In this document: positions 25,144-34,005 of the stretch, one piece after another | How the letters are laid out: each line of letters opens with the position of its first letter | How positions within the stretch are numbered: the stretch's first letter is position 1 | Source of the DNA: an uncultured Hyphomonadaceae bacterium | GTDB lineage: Bacteria; Pseudomonadota; Alphaproteobacteria; Caulobacterales; Hyphomonadaceae | Direction: 5' to 3' | Length of the DNA stretch: 64,000 nucleotides | Assembly: GCA_913057945.1 (NCBI GenBank) | Contig: CAJXOF010000007.1 | Location: 154,894-218,893 of the forward strand | Made by a program: the position numbers and the translations under genes | Notes under the pieces: generated by a model | Seen by the model: the letters and a program-made list of their open reading frames with translations, nothing else | Told to the model about the DNA's origin: nothing | Database searches by the model: none

Positions 25144-28100
25144 ACGAAACGACAGAAACCTCGCGGGGCAAGACCCCTCCAAATCATGGGTGGCAAAGCT
25201 GATCTCCTGGTCGGTTTCCAACCAGCTCATCGTCCTCATGCTCGCCGCTGCACTGGCTGTGACCGGGTGGATGGCGATCCAGCGCACGCCGCTCGATGCA
25301 GTGCCGGACCTGACAGATACCCAGGTCATCATTCGCACCGATTTTCCGGGCCAGAGCCCGCAGATTGTCGAGGACCTCGTCACCTATCCACTATCGACGA
25401 ACCTTCTCGGTCTGCCGAAGACCAAGGACGTGCGCGGCTCCTCAATGTTCGGCACCAGTTTTGTGTATGTCATATTTGACGATGATGTTGACCTCTACTG
25501 GGCCCGCTCGCGCGTTCTCGAAGCCTTGTCCCGGCTGGGATCCGAACTCCCGGAAGGCGCCGTACCCCAGATCGGACCGGATGCAACCGGCGTTGGCTGG
25601 GTCTATCAGTATGCCTTGGTCGACAAGACCGGCAAGACCGATCTCGCCGAGCTGCGTTCACTGCAGGACTGGTTCCTGAAACTTGAACTCGCCGGAGTGG
25701 AAGGGGTCTCTGAAGTCGCTTCGGTCGGCGGTTTTGTCCGGGAATACCAGGTGCTACTCGATCCCAATCGCCTGAGAAGTTACGACCTGTCGATCACCCG
25801 TATCCGTGACGCGGTCCGCGCCGCCTCGAGCGAGGTCGGTGGCCGCGTGCTCGAACAGGGCGAAACGGAATATGTCATCCGCTCATCAGGCTATGTCGAT
25901 GAGAAACTTGATCTCGAACAGGTCGTGGTCAAGGCAGAGGATGGCACCCCCGTCCAGCTGAGCCATGTCGCCCGGATTGTCGAAGGCCCGGCCCTCCGGC
26001 GCGGCATTGTCGAACTCAATGGCGAAGGCGAAACTGTGTCCGGCATCGTGGTGATGCGCGATGGCGAGAATGCGCTGTCGGTGATCGAACGTGTGAAGGA
26101 GAAACTTCATAGTCTCCAGCGCGGGCTGCCAGAAGGCGTCGAGATTGTCACTGTGTATGACCGCGCGCCTCTCATCGAGGGTTCGGTCGATTATCTGAAA
26201 GACAAGCTGATCGAGGAAGGCTTCGCGGTTGCTCTCGTCATTCTGATCTTCCTCCTCCATGTACGGTCGTCTCTGGTTGCCATCATCACCTTGCCGCTCG
26301 GAGTGCTCGGCGCGTTCCTGATCATGTCCTGGCAAGGTGTCACAGCGAACATCATGTCACTTGGCGGGATCGCCATCGCGATCGGCGCCATGGTCGACGC
26401 CTCGATTGTGCTTGTCGAGAATGCCAGCCGGAAACTGGCGGATCTGGGACCGAAACCCGATCCGAGCGTGCGCCGCCAAGCGCTGGTCGAGTCGGCTCAG
26501 GAAGTCGGCCCCGGCATATTCTTTTCACTCCTCATCATCACGGTCTCCTTCCTGCCGGTCTTTGCCCTGACCGGTCAGAGCTTCAGGCTCTTCAGTCCTC
26601 TCGCCTATACCAAGACCTATGCGATGGCCTTCGCGGCCATTCTGTCGGTGACACTTGTCCCGGTTCTGATGCTGTACCTGATGCGGGGTCGGTTCCGGCG
26701 CGAGGAAGCCAATCCCCTGAACGCCTTCTTCGTCTGGGCCTACAAACCGCTGCTCCATCTAGCCCTGAGGTTCAAATGGATCACGGTCGCCCTTGCGCTC
26801 GCGCTGACGGCCACCGTCATCGTGCCGGTCCAGAGGATCGGCTCGGAATTCATGCCGGCCCTTTATGAAGGCGAGCTCCTCTACATGCCGACCACCCTGC
26901 CCGGCGTGTCATCCACCAAGATGCGGGAGATTCTTGGCCAGACAAACCGCGTCATCAAGACCGTGCCAGAAGTCGATCGTGTCTTCGGCAAGGCCGGGCG
27001 CGCCGATACCGCAACCGATCCAGCGCCACTCACCATGATCGAGACCTGGATCAAGCTGAAACCGAAGGAGGATTGGCGGCCAGGTGTGACGGTCGAGGAC
27101 ATCACCGATGAGCTCGATGCCAAGCTGCAAATGCCCGGCCTCGTGAATTCATGGGGCTATCCGATCAAGATTCGCATGGACATGGTTTCAACAGGTGTGC
27201 GCACGCCCATTGGCATCAAGGTTACGGGCGATGATCTGACAGAGATTGAGACCATTGCCCGGGACATAGAAGCGGCCATTTCGGACGTACCCGGAACGCG
27301 CTCGGCCTTCGCCGACAGGGTCATGGGCGGAAAATATCTCGAGATCACGCCGGATAGGGGCGAACTCGCCCGGCGGAATATCGACATGGCAGCCTTCCAG
27401 TCCGTGATCCAAACCGCCCTGGGCGGCATGACACTCTCCCAGTCTGTCGAGGGCCGGGAACGCTATGACATCATCCTGCGCTATGATCGGCCATTTCGTG
27501 AGAGTGCCACAGACCTGGAAGAGATACTCGTGCCCGCCCCGTCCGGCGCCCATATCCCTCTCAGCGAACTGGCGGACATTTCCTATGCGGAAGGCCCGCC
27601 AATGATCCGATCGGAAAATGCCAGGCTGACTGGCTGGGTTTTCGTCGATATCGCGGACCGGGACATGGGCAGCTATGTTGCAGACGCCGGACAGGTGATT
27701 GCCAACGCCGTCGACCTGCCTGCGGGATATGCGGTGGAGTTCTCCGGACAGTATGAACAGATGCAGGAAGCGAATGCGCGGCTGAAGATCGCCATTCCAG
27801 CTGCGATTGCACTGATCTTCCTGCTGCTGATGCTACATTTCGGTCGGCTCGACCGGACCCTGATCATCATGGCCAGCCTGCCATTCGGCCTGGTCGGCGG
27901 AATGTGGGCCGTCTGGTTGGCAGGCTACAATCTGTCAGTAGCCGTCGCGGTCGGTTTCATCGCCCTGGGCGGCATCGCGGTCGAGACAGCCGTCGTGATG
28001 CTGCTCTATATCGACGCGGAAGTCCGCAAGGCGAACCCGTCTGACAGGAGCCAGCTTTTCGCAGCTGTCAGCAAGGGCGCGGCCATGCGCGTCAGGCCGA

Positions 28101-28351
28101 AGTTGATGACGGTCACGACCATTTTTGCAGGTCTTGCCCCGATCTTCCTGACCGACGGCCTCGGATCGGACGTCATGCGCCGGATTGCCCTGCCCATGCT
28201 TGGCGGCATGGCCTCAACCCTCATCCTCTCCCTGATCGTGATCCCGGCCATCTACTACATCCGGGTCGGGCTGCAGATTCCATCAGATTTACCCCGGGCC
28301 GAACCGGATAACCGGGCCGGCTCATTCACCCCCGAAGGAGAAAAACCATGA
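25136..28351 (+). CDS. cusA: CusA-type Cu(I)/Ag(I) RND pump
   Basis: 1071 residues from ATG 25136. Twelve transmembrane helices in two repeats with large periplasmic loops. The TM4 motif AIGAMVDASIVLVENASRKL (about residue 413) is the monovalent-cation (HME4, CusA) type, distinct from DFG-x3-DGA of Zn/Co pumps. The N-terminus TPLDAVPDLTDTQVIIRTDF is the CusA hallmark. It uses the proton gradient to expel periplasmic and cytoplasmic Cu(I)/Ag(I) through CusBC. Overlaps cusB (8 bases) and the next small gene (ATGA). Confidence 0.95.
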   Translation: MTERNDRNLAGQDPSKSWVAKLISWSVSNQLIVLMLAAALAVTGWMAIQRTPLDAVPDLTDTQVIIRTDFPGQSPQIVEDLVTYPLSTNLLGLPKTKDVRGSSMFGTSFVYVIFDDDVDLYWARSRVLEALSRLGSELPEGAVPQIGPDATGVGWVYQYALVDKTGKTDLAELRSLQDWFLKLELAGVEGVSEVASVGGFVREYQVLLDPNRLRSYDLSITRIRDAVRAASSEVGGRVLEQGETEYVIRSSGYVDEKLDLEQVVVKAEDGTPVQLSHVARIVEGPALRRGIVELNGEGETVSGIVVMRDGENALSVIERVKEKLHSLQRGLPEGVEIVTVYDRAPLIEGSVDYLKDKLIEEGFAVALVILIFLLHVRSSLVAIITLPLGVLGAFLIMSWQGVTANIMSLGGIAIAIGAMVDASIVLVENASRKLADLGPKPDPSVRRQALVESAQEVGPGIFFSLLIITVSFLPVFALTGQSFRLFSPLAYTKTYAMAFAAILSVTLVPVLMLYLMRGRFRREEANPLNAFFVWAYKPLLHLALRFKWITVALALALTATVIVPVQRIGSEFMPALYEGELLYMPTTLPGVSSTKMREILGQTNRVIKTVPEVDRVFGKAGRADTATDPAPLTMIETWIKLKPKEDWRPGVTVEDITDELDAKLQMPGLVNSWGYPIKIRMDMVSTGVRTPIGIKVTGDDLTEIETIARDIEAAISDVPGTRSAFADRVMGGKYLEITPDRGELARRNIDMAAFQSVIQTALGGMTLSQSVEGRERYDIILRYDRPFRESATDLEEILVPAPSGAHIPLSELADISYAEGPPMIRSENARLTGWVFVDIADRDMGSYVADAGQVIANAVDLPAGYAVEFSGQYEQMQEANARLKIAIPAAIALIFLLLMLHFGRLDRTLIIMASLPFGLVGGMWAVWLAGYNLSVAVAVGFIALGGIAVETAVVMLLYIDAEVRKANPSDRSQLFAAVSKGAAMRVRPKLMTVTTIFAGLAPIFLTDGLGSDVMRRIALPMLGGMASTLILSLIVIPAIYYIRVGLQIPSDLPRAEPDNRAGSFTPEGEKP

Positions 28352-28563
28352 CGAGACACCTGTTGAAAATTCCGCTTTTGTTTCCACTGCTTCTGAGTAG
28401 CGCCATGCTGCCGGCGGCCGCGCAGGATCGCTCATCAGGCAGAATGATGATCGACGGCGGCATGATGGGTGGCGGCCTGTTCGGCACGGTGTTCATGCTG
28501 CTTGCTGTGCTCCTCCTCCTGCTCGGGATCGCTGCCCTCATCAAATATCTGAGGTCGAAATAA
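28348..28563 (+). CDS. Small membrane protein with Met-rich loop
   Basis: 71 residues, coupled to cusA by ATGA. Signal-like N-terminal helix (LLLSSAMLPAAAQ), a short Met/Gly loop (GRMMIDGGMMGGGLFG) and one C-terminal helix (VFMLLAVLLLLLGIAALIKYL). Small SHOCT-less membrane peptides of this kind often end copper operons. No catalytic motif; function unknown. Confidence 0.65.
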   Translation: MTRHLLKIPLLFPLLLSSAMLPAAAQDRSSGRMMIDGGMMGGGLFGTVFMLLAVLLLLLGIAALIKYLRSK

Positions 28564-28588
28564 TAGTCCCGTGTCCATCCACCCTATT

Positions 28589-28613
28589 CCCCCGTCCCGG
28601 CGCGCATCGGGGG
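28589..28613. terminator. Weak hairpin after the cus operon
   Basis: CCCCCG (28589-28594) and CGGGGG (28608-28613), 13-base loop, followed by CCTCTGTT. Possible terminator for cusCBA. Confidence 0.35.
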
Positions 28614-28657
28614 CCTCTGTTGAAAGCCGCGCCTGACAATCAAAAAGGAAGAAAACG

Positions 28658-29158
28658 ATGAAAACCCTCGTCAGAAAGACAGCAGTCACAGGCGCAATCC
28701 TCGGACTGGCCCTGATTGGTCCGGCGCTCGCCCAGGAGGCCGGCATGAAAATGGACAGCATGAAAGACATGGACATGTCCGGCATGAGCTGCTGCGGCGA
28801 CATGGCGCCCGGCTTTGGCGTCATTAACGGCGTCGATCTGGATGCCCGAACCGTCAATATTTCACACGATCCGATCAAGAAGATCGGCTGGGGTGAAATG
28901 ACAATGGACTTCGAGGTCGGCGGAATGGTTGCGCTCGACAAATTCGAGAATGGCGACAACGTCCATTTCATGCTCAAGCAGGACGACAGCGACAATTATG
29001 ATATCGCCATGATGATGCCGATCGGCGGCGATCCGGATGCTTTCAAGCAATCCATGATGTCGATGATGAAAGGCGACGGCATGATGGACTGCAACATGGG
29101 CGGACACGGATCCATGTCCGGCATGTCAGGCAAGGATCATGACGACACCGATCACTAG
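28658..29158 (+). CDS. cusF: CusF-type periplasmic copper chaperone with Met/His-rich extensions
   Basis: 166 residues: signal peptide (AILGLALIGPALAQE), Met-rich N-terminal stretch (GMKMDSMKDMDMSGMSCC), CusF OB-fold and Met/His-rich tail (SMSGMSGKDHDDTDH). The CusF copper site is intact: His in VNISHDPI, Trp in KKIGWGEM and two Met in EMTMDFEV, equivalent to H36, W44, M47 and M49 of E. coli CusF. It delivers Cu(I) to CusB. Separate transcript 95 bases after the cus operon, with AAAAAGGAAG as ribosome site. Confidence 0.9.
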   Translation: MKTLVRKTAVTGAILGLALIGPALAQEAGMKMDSMKDMDMSGMSCCGDMAPGFGVINGVDLDARTVNISHDPIKKIGWGEMTMDFEVGGMVALDKFENGDNVHFMLKQDDSDNYDIAMMMPIGGDPDAFKQSMMSMMKGDGMMDCNMGGHGSMSGMSGKDHDDTDH

Positions 29159-29197
29159 CCGGTCCTCTGTTTCAAGCCAAAAAGATCGTAAATCAGG

Positions 29198-29222
29198 TTC
29201 CGGCCGCGTTCCGCGGCCGGAA
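29198..29222. terminator. GC-rich hairpin between the two cusF-like genes
   Basis: TTCCGGCCGCG-TTC-CGCGGCCGGAA: perfect 11-bp stem with a 3-base loop. No U-run follows, so it may stabilise the cusF mRNA 3' end rather than terminate. Confidence 0.55.
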
Positions 29223-29259
29223 TGCCTGCGTCTCCCGATAAGTTCACCAGGAAATCCCA

Positions 29260-29703
29260 ATGACTCAAAGAATTCTGATTGCTGCCTTCTTGTTAGGTTC
29301 CGTTTCCCTGACAGCCTGCAGTGACCCCGAAAGCCGAACGCCGCCAGCATCCGGCCCTGCGGACCAGACCAGGCCTGAACCGTTCGAACAGGCAGATGAA
29401 GCTATGCCCGGCGATACTGGACGGGCCACGGGCAGGATCACATCCCTTGATCGCGACGACGGCCGGGTCACCATCGACCATGGCCCTTTCGAAGGCATCG
29501 CCATGGGCGCGATGACCATGAGTTTCGCTTTAATGGGCGATCTTGAGCTGACTGACCTCTCTGAAGGCGATGACGTGATCTTCCAGGTCAAACGGGGCCG
29601 GGACGGTTCTCATCGCATCATGGAAATTTGCAGCATTCCCGCGAATGGCCGCGACTGCCCGGACCAAGAAACGGTCTATCCGGACAACCCTCCAGATCAG
29701 TAA
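29260..29703 (+). CDS. Second CusF-like domain in a lipoprotein
   Basis: 147 residues with lipobox VSLTACSD (about Cys20), a Pro-rich spacer and a CusF fold (ATGRITSLDRDDGRVTIDHG). The metal site keeps His (TIDHGPF) and two Met (AMTMSF), but the Trp of CusF is replaced by Met (EGIAMGAMTM). This removes the cation-pi ligand and could give a three-Met site. Two Cys lie near the C-terminus (MEICSIPANGRDC). Probably a membrane-tethered periplasmic metal chaperone. Confidence 0.8.
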   Translation: MTQRILIAAFLLGSVSLTACSDPESRTPPASGPADQTRPEPFEQADEAMPGDTGRATGRITSLDRDDGRVTIDHGPFEGIAMGAMTMSFALMGDLELTDLSEGDDVIFQVKRGRDGSHRIMEICSIPANGRDCPDQETVYPDNPPDQ

Positions 29704-29773
29704 GGCGGCATACTCCGGCACTGTCCCCGATCGAGCTAAAGGGAAGACGATAAAGACCCGTTTCGCCATAGCG

Positions 29774-30112
29774 TCAAACTGGCATGCGCGGACCAAAAAG
29801 AATAACCGCAGCCCCGATCAGACAGGTTACAACCCCTATCAGATCCCAGCGGTCGGGACGAACCCCCTCAATGGTCCATAGCCAGATGAGCGAGGAAGTT
29901 ATGTAAACCCCACCATAGGCGGCATAGGCGCGCCCGGCTGCAGACGCTTCCACCAGTGTCAGCAGCCAAGCGAATACAACAAGGGATATCATCCCCGGAA
30001 CCAGCCAGAAAGCGGACTTTCCAAGCCGCAGCCAGGCCCAGAATGCAAAACAACCGGCGATTTCGGCGGCTGCCGCGCCAGCATAGATCAACAACGTCGC
30101 GCGAATATCCAT
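29774..30112 (-). CDS. ynfA: YnfA / UPF0060 family small membrane protein
   Basis: 112 residues, four hydrophobic helices. Family hallmarks: [40 protein letters not shown] and a final helix [19 protein letters not shown]. The family is related to small multidrug resistance transporters; substrates uncertain. It is convergent with the lipoprotein gene at 29260-29703 and 60 bases downstream of merA on the same strand, so it may be the last gene of the mer unit. Confidence 0.88.
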   Translation of the reverse strand: MDIRATLLIYAGAAAAEIAGCFAFWAWLRLGKSAFWLVPGMISLVVFAWLLTLVEASAAGRAYAAYGGVYITSSLIWLWTIEGVRPDRWDLIGVVTCLIGAAVILFGPRMPV

Positions 30113-30172
30113 GGCTGGGACGTTACCTGATCTGGCTGGACTGGCGAGGCCCCGTTGCGGTTAAAATTGGTT

Positions 30173-31624
30173 TCAGCCTGCGCAGCATGAAAGCTTCGCC
30201 ACGTCCTTGTCGAACGTCTGTGCCGCCAATTTTAACCCTTCAACAGTTGTCAGGTATGGAAAAATTGTCTCGCCAAGCGCCTTGCTCGTCATGCCGAACT
30301 TCAACGCCATAGCCAGCGTCTGAATCGCATCAGACCCTTCGGGCGCCGCGATCTGTCCGCCCAGGAGGCGGTCGGTCTTCGCATCCGCGACCAGCTTGAT
30401 GACGCCGCGGGTATCGCGGGCGGCGGCGGCGCGTGCCACGTGGTCCAGCGTCAGCACGCTGGTCTTGACGTCATGACCGGCTGCCTTCGCCTGCACCTCG
30501 GAAAGGCCGACGCCGGCGACCTGCGGATCGGTGAACACGACCCAGGGCATGGCCGCATTGTCATAGCGCAAATCCAGAAGCCCGAGCGCATTGTTGGCCG
30601 CCACCTTGGCCCCATAAGCGGCCATGTAGACGAACTGGTCGCGATCGGTGACATCACCCGCTGCCCAGACGCCAGGCCGCGTTGTGGCCATGTCGGCTCC
30701 GACCTTGATCGATCCACGCGCATCGGTCTCGATGCCGAACTCGCGCAAGCCGAGGTCTTCGGAATTGGCCACCCGGCCTGTGGTGGCCACAAGCCGCTGC
30801 GCGGAGAGGGTCACAGGCTTTCCACTCCGTTCGATTGTCAGCGTGACGCCGCCGTCACTCCGTCTCACCGATCGGTAGGACAGGCCGGTCTCGACCGCGA
30901 CACCCTCAGCCTTCAACGCGTCGGTCAACGCCTTGGCCACTTCCGGTTCCACGCCGGGCAGAAGGCGCGAACGCGTGACCAGTGTAACCTTGACGCCCAG
31001 CCGCGACGCCATCTGCGCCAGTTCACAGCCAATATAGCCGCCGCCCAGGACCAGGATGCTTTCGGGCTGATCGGGCAGGCTGAGAAGGTCCCAGGAATCG
31101 AGCGCCTCCACGGTCTCGATCCCGTCAATTTCCGGCAAGAAAGGGCGCGAGCCGGTGGCGATCAGAACCTTCGGTGCAGCGATGATCCGCCCGCCGACCT
31201 CAATCCCGCCTTCGATCAGGCGTGCGGCACCTTCCTCGATATAGGTGACATTCTCATAGGAAGGCAGCAGGTCGATGTATTTTTTCTGGCGCATCTCGTC
31301 GACCAGATCGGCCGTGCCCTTGACGACCGCCGACCAGTCCACGCTCTGCGCACAGGGCTCAATGCCCGGAAACCGTGCCGCCGCTGTACCAGCATGCACC
31401 GCTTCACCGGCCCGTATCATCGCCTTGGACGGCACGCAGCCGACATTGACGCAGGTGCCGCCGATGGTGCCATGCCCAACCATGGCCACGCGCCTGCCGG
31501 CCTCGGCCGCGCTAATCGAAGCCGAAAACCCGGCCGAGCCAGCACCTATGACGATGAGGTCATAGCTGTCGTCGCCGTTTTTATTGACGGAGCAGCAATC
31601 GCCTGTCTTTACGGTTTGATTCAT
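30173..31624 (-). CDS. merA: Mercuric reductase MerA without an N-terminal HMA domain
   Basis: 483 residues. A short Cys-containing leader (TGDCCSVNKNGDDS) replaces the HMA domain of Tn501-type MerA. The FAD motif VIGAGSAGFSASISAAEAG, redox-active GTCVNVGCVPSK, the NADPH-binding LVLGGGYIGCELAQMASRLG-like segment, and the C-terminal vicinal pair in AKLSCCAG are all present. It reduces Hg(II) to Hg(0) in the cytoplasm. It lies on the same strand as merT-merP, separated from merP by about 430 bases of remnants. Confidence 0.93.
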   Translation of the reverse strand: MNQTVKTGDCCSVNKNGDDSYDLIVIGAGSAGFSASISAAEAGRRVAMVGHGTIGGTCVNVGCVPSKAMIRAGEAVHAGTAAARFPGIEPCAQSVDWSAVVKGTADLVDEMRQKKYIDLLPSYENVTYIEEGAARLIEGGIEVGGRIIAAPKVLIATGSRPFLPEIDGIETVEALDSWDLLSLPDQPESILVLGGGYIGCELAQMASRLGVKVTLVTRSRLLPGVEPEVAKALTDALKAEGVAVETGLSYRSVRRSDGGVTLTIERSGKPVTLSAQRLVATTGRVANSEDLGLREFGIETDARGSIKVGADMATTRPGVWAAGDVTDRDQFVYMAAYGAKVAANNALGLLDLRYDNAAMPWVVFTDPQVAGVGLSEVQAKAAGHDVKTSVLTLDHVARAAAARDTRGVIKLVADAKTDRLLGGQIAAPEGSDAIQTLAMALKFGMTSKALGETIFPYLTTVEGLKLAAQTFDKDVAKLSCCAG

Positions 31625-31705
31625 TATTTCTTCCTTGGCTTGTGACCAGGCATGGCGACGCGGCCTCGATCAAGTATTCAAAATCACACCATCGACCCGA
31701 TGTCG

Positions 31706-31970
31706 GAGGCGTGGCCGGGATCAGGTTGAGGCCGCTGTCGCCGCATTCGCCTGCGGCGAAGACCGCGGGATCGCTCGTACGCATCGATGTGTTCACCTGG
31801 ATGCCCCGCCGAGTGCACTCGGCGCAGGCAGCTTCAAGGTTCAGCCTGTCCATTTTTGGTACCCGGCCGGGGCTGAGGCACATGCTCATTGATGCAAAAC
31901 AAGAAGGTGTCGCAATGACGGTACCGGCCAGACCCGTTATCAGCAGTTTTCGGTCAGTCCATTTTGACAT
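31706..31970 (-). pseudogene. Fused remnants: MerF-like N-terminus joined to an FAD/NAD-oxidoreductase fragment
   Basis: The frame from 31970 reads MSKWTDRKLLITGLAGTVIA, like the first helix of the small mercury transporter MerF, but lacks its second helix and CCFTP motif (it has ATPSCF). At 31868 it passes into GRVPKMDRLNLEAACAECTR and RTSDPAVFAAGECGDSGLN, which match the strand-helix before the FAD-binding GD motif of pyridine-nucleotide-disulphide oxidoreductases (MerA-like). Neither part is a working protein. It looks like deletion scar tissue in the mer operon. The MerF part is less certain than the oxidoreductase part. Confidence 0.6.
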
Positions 31971-32058
31971 CAAAGTGAAAGCCTTGTGTGAAAATCTGAC
32001 GATGTATGCGAACATCGACTGGCAGGTGCCTCATCAGGATATTCCAGATGCTGCGTGT

Positions 32059-32382
32059 TCAACCGTCCGTAACGCTTGCCGGGTATCCTACATCGGTTGA
32101 AGCCGCAGCGATCAGCTCAGGCGTTGTCGCCGCCGTATCGTAAACCACTTCTGCGATCCTGGCCGCATAATCGATATCGACAGATTTAACGCCCTCGACA
32201 CGCATCATCGCTTTCCTGACAGCAATCGGACATGTCGCGCAGGTCATGTTTCCGATCGTAAAACGGGCTGTCGCCTGTTCGACCTCCACCGAGGCATCCG
32301 GAGCATTCTGCGCGCCGGCGACTGCGAGCCCCCCCGCGAGTGCCAGACCTGCCAGTCCGGCGATCATCCATGTGCGTTTCAT
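32059..32382 (-). CDS. merP: MerP periplasmic mercury-binding protein
   Basis: 107 residues from ATG 32382 (the frame is open further upstream but MKRTWMIAGLAGLALAGGLA is the signal peptide). HMA fold with the Hg-binding motif IGNMTCATCPIAVRKAM. It scavenges Hg(II) in the periplasm and hands it to MerT. 14 bases after merT. Confidence 0.93.
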   Translation of the reverse strand: MKRTWMIAGLAGLALAGGLAVAGAQNAPDASVEVEQATARFTIGNMTCATCPIAVRKAMMRVEGVKSVDIDYAARIAEVVYDTAATTPELIAAASTDVGYPASVTDG

Positions 32383-32396
32383 ACTTGTCTCCCTGG

Positions 32397-32771
32397 CTAG
32401 TAAAATAACGGTGCCCATACATCGATGGTCAAGGCCGCCAGCACGACAAGCGCGCCGCTCCACAGGGCGACCTGCTTGACGACTGACGACTGCAAACGGG
32501 CGCAATAGCTACCATCCTCGCAGACACTGGTTTTTCGAAAATAGACATCCCAGAACCCAGCCGCGAGAAATCCGATCGCGACCAGAAGAAAAAGGGGCTT
32601 GTAGGGTTCCAGCGCCGTCAACTGGCCAATCCACGCTCCGGAAACACCGAGACTGATCAGCACAAGCGGCACGATGCAGCAGGATGATGCAAGGAATGCC
32701 CCCAGCATGCCACCGGCAACAAGCCACCTTGAGCGACGCTCATTTGCTGGGCTGTTTTCCGTACCTGCCAT
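32397..32771 (-). CDS. merT: MerT mercury-transport membrane protein
   Basis: 124 residues, three helices. The first helix bears the vicinal cysteines SSCCIVPLVLISLGVSGAW. The cytoplasmic loop contains the second cysteine pair region (KTSVCEDGSYCARLQS). It imports Hg(II) for reduction by MerA. First gene of the mer structural operon, opposite merR. Confidence 0.93.
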   Translation of the reverse strand: MAGTENSPANERRSRWLVAGGMLGAFLASSCCIVPLVLISLGVSGAWIGQLTALEPYKPLFLLVAIGFLAAGFWDVYFRKTSVCEDGSYCARLQSSVVKQVALWSGALVVLAALTIDVWAPLFY

Positions 32772-32806
32772 GACCAGCTGTTCCCATTGCTTTATTGATC
32801 ATGATC

Positions 32807-32837
32807 ACGTTACGCTCTGTAGTTGGTACAGACACAA
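32807..32837 (-). promoter_or_regulatory. mer promoter-operator with 19-bp spacer
   Basis: On the minus strand TTGTGT (32837-32832), 19-base spacer, TAACGT (32812-32807). The spacer contains the dyad TCTGTA-GTTGG-TACAGA (32816-32832). The overlong spacer and central dyad are the hallmarks of MerR-type activation by DNA untwisting; the same site should repress merR. Confidence 0.75.
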
Positions 32838-32851
32838 GTGGGTATTTCATC

Positions 32852-33268
32852 ATGGCCATCACATCGCCGCGAGCAGCACTCAAACGGGCTGAACTGGCCG
32901 GGCGGCTCGGCTGCAATCTTGAAACGATCCGCTATTATGAAAAGATCGAATTGCTGCCCGAACCAGCCCGCACGGCAAGTGGCCACCGGCTGTATTCGAA
33001 TGAAGATCAGGTACGACTGCGTTTCATATTGCGAGCCCGCAGCCTCGGCTTCTCCGTGGAAGATGTACGCTCGCTACTTGGCATCAATGATGGCAGGCCG
33101 AGCTGCGCGGAGGTCAGGGCGCTGGCAGAAGCACATCGGGGCGATATCCGTAAACGCATCGCCGATCTGAAGCAGATGGATCGACGGCTCGGCGAGATCA
33201 TGGCTGGTTGCACCGGCGCTGAAACACCCGATTGCGCACTCACCGACAAACTGTTCGAAGATAGCTGA
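32852..33268 (+). CDS. merR: MerR mercury-responsive regulator
   Basis: 138 residues from ATG 32852; upstream in-frame starts would lie inside the operator. The winged helix contains CNLETIRYYEKIELLPEPAR and SGHRLYSNED. Hg ligands are Cys85, Cys120 and Cys128 (the last two 8 apart in GCTGAETPDC; Tn501 MerR has them 9 apart). Divergent from merT. Metal specificity inferred from the cysteine pattern and the neighbours. Confidence 0.9.
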   Translation: MAITSPRAALKRAELAGRLGCNLETIRYYEKIELLPEPARTASGHRLYSNEDQVRLRFILRARSLGFSVEDVRSLLGINDGRPSCAEVRALAEAHRGDIRKRIADLKQMDRRLGEIMAGCTGAETPDCALTDKLFEDS

Positions 33269-33274
33269 CAAAAG

Positions 33275-33776
33275 GGGCTCCTGCATCTGCCGGAGATGCA
33301 AATGATGGACATCCACGACACCATCACCGCTCCGCATCGCCTCAATGACGGTACCGATGTCAATGTCCGGCGGACTGCCTAGCCACAACATGTGGATCGG
33401 CCCGCCGATTTCGCGGAACGACAGGCAGAGAATGTTACCGCGATACCGATCGTCACGAACGGATCGAACAGTATTCAGTCATAGATGAGGATGAGCGCGT
33501 CGCCCGCAACCACGGCTACAGATGCGAGTGCGTCGGACAGATTGTGAAGGAGGAGCGCCCGGATATTCACGCTCCCATTCTGCACCGAATAGATCAGGAG
33601 GGCTGTAAGCTCTGCAATGACCAGCGCAACACCGCCAAGAATAACGATCGTCCAGCCACCAACGGCGGGCGGATCAGTGATCCGTATGACAGTCTTATTG
33701 ACCAGATGGCAATGGAGACCCGACGATCATCGCTCGCGGGATCAAGATCGTCATGATCATGTGCGTGGCTCAGGAT
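33275..33776 (-). pseudogene. Decayed cation diffusion facilitator (CDF/ZitB-like) gene
   Basis: Read on the minus strand. At about 33776 the frame gives SHAHDHDDLDPASDDRRVSI, the His-rich N-terminus of a CDF transporter. The middle helices are missing. Another frame then gives VGGWTIVILGGVALVIAELT and NIRALLLHNLSDALASVAVV, with the CDF HxxxD metal motif, stopping near 33482. A third frame (33391 downward) gives GSPPDIDIGTVIEAMRSGDG and VVDVHHLHLRQMQE, the cytoplasmic domain. Frameshifts, a stop and an internal deletion make it non-functional. It sits at the 3' end of the RND operon and overlaps the end of its last small gene. Confidence 0.75.
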
Positions 33777-34005
33777 CGGCCTGCTCTTCCAGCACCTTGC
33801 GCTTGCACTCGAGATACGCGCGTCGCCGCGCGTGTACCGCGTTTTTTGCGCGGCTCTTTGGTGGTATCAGGCCGCATTCCTCCTGCACCTTGGCCGCCTG
33901 CTCACTTGAAAGGGCCCCCATCACGTTGTCGAGACTCTCGCAGCCGGTCAGGGCTGCGAGAGAAACGGACATGACCGCGAAGCGAAGTTCACGATGGATG
34001 AACAT
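33757..34005 (-). CDS. Small lipoprotein at the end of the RND operon
   Basis: 82 residues, overlapping the 3' end of the RND gene by 17 bases. Signal with lipobox AALTGCES (about Cys22). The mature part is short, charged and has two further Cys (EECGLIPPK, YLECKRKV). Basic C-terminal half. No known domain. Coding status is supported by the lipobox and operon coupling. Confidence 0.55.
   Translation of the reverse strand: MFIHRELRFAVMSVSLAALTGCESLDNVMGALSSEQAAKVQEECGLIPPKSRAKNAVHARRRAYLECKRKVLEEQADPEPRT

Noticed and set aside
30440..31645. 401-codon plus-strand frame across merA
   Set aside because: Antisense shadow; merA on the minus strand has all family motifs.
33281..33300. GCATCTGCCGGAGATGC hairpin after merR as a terminator
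   Set aside because: It coincides with the HLHLRQMQ coding segment of the CDF pseudogene and has no U-run.
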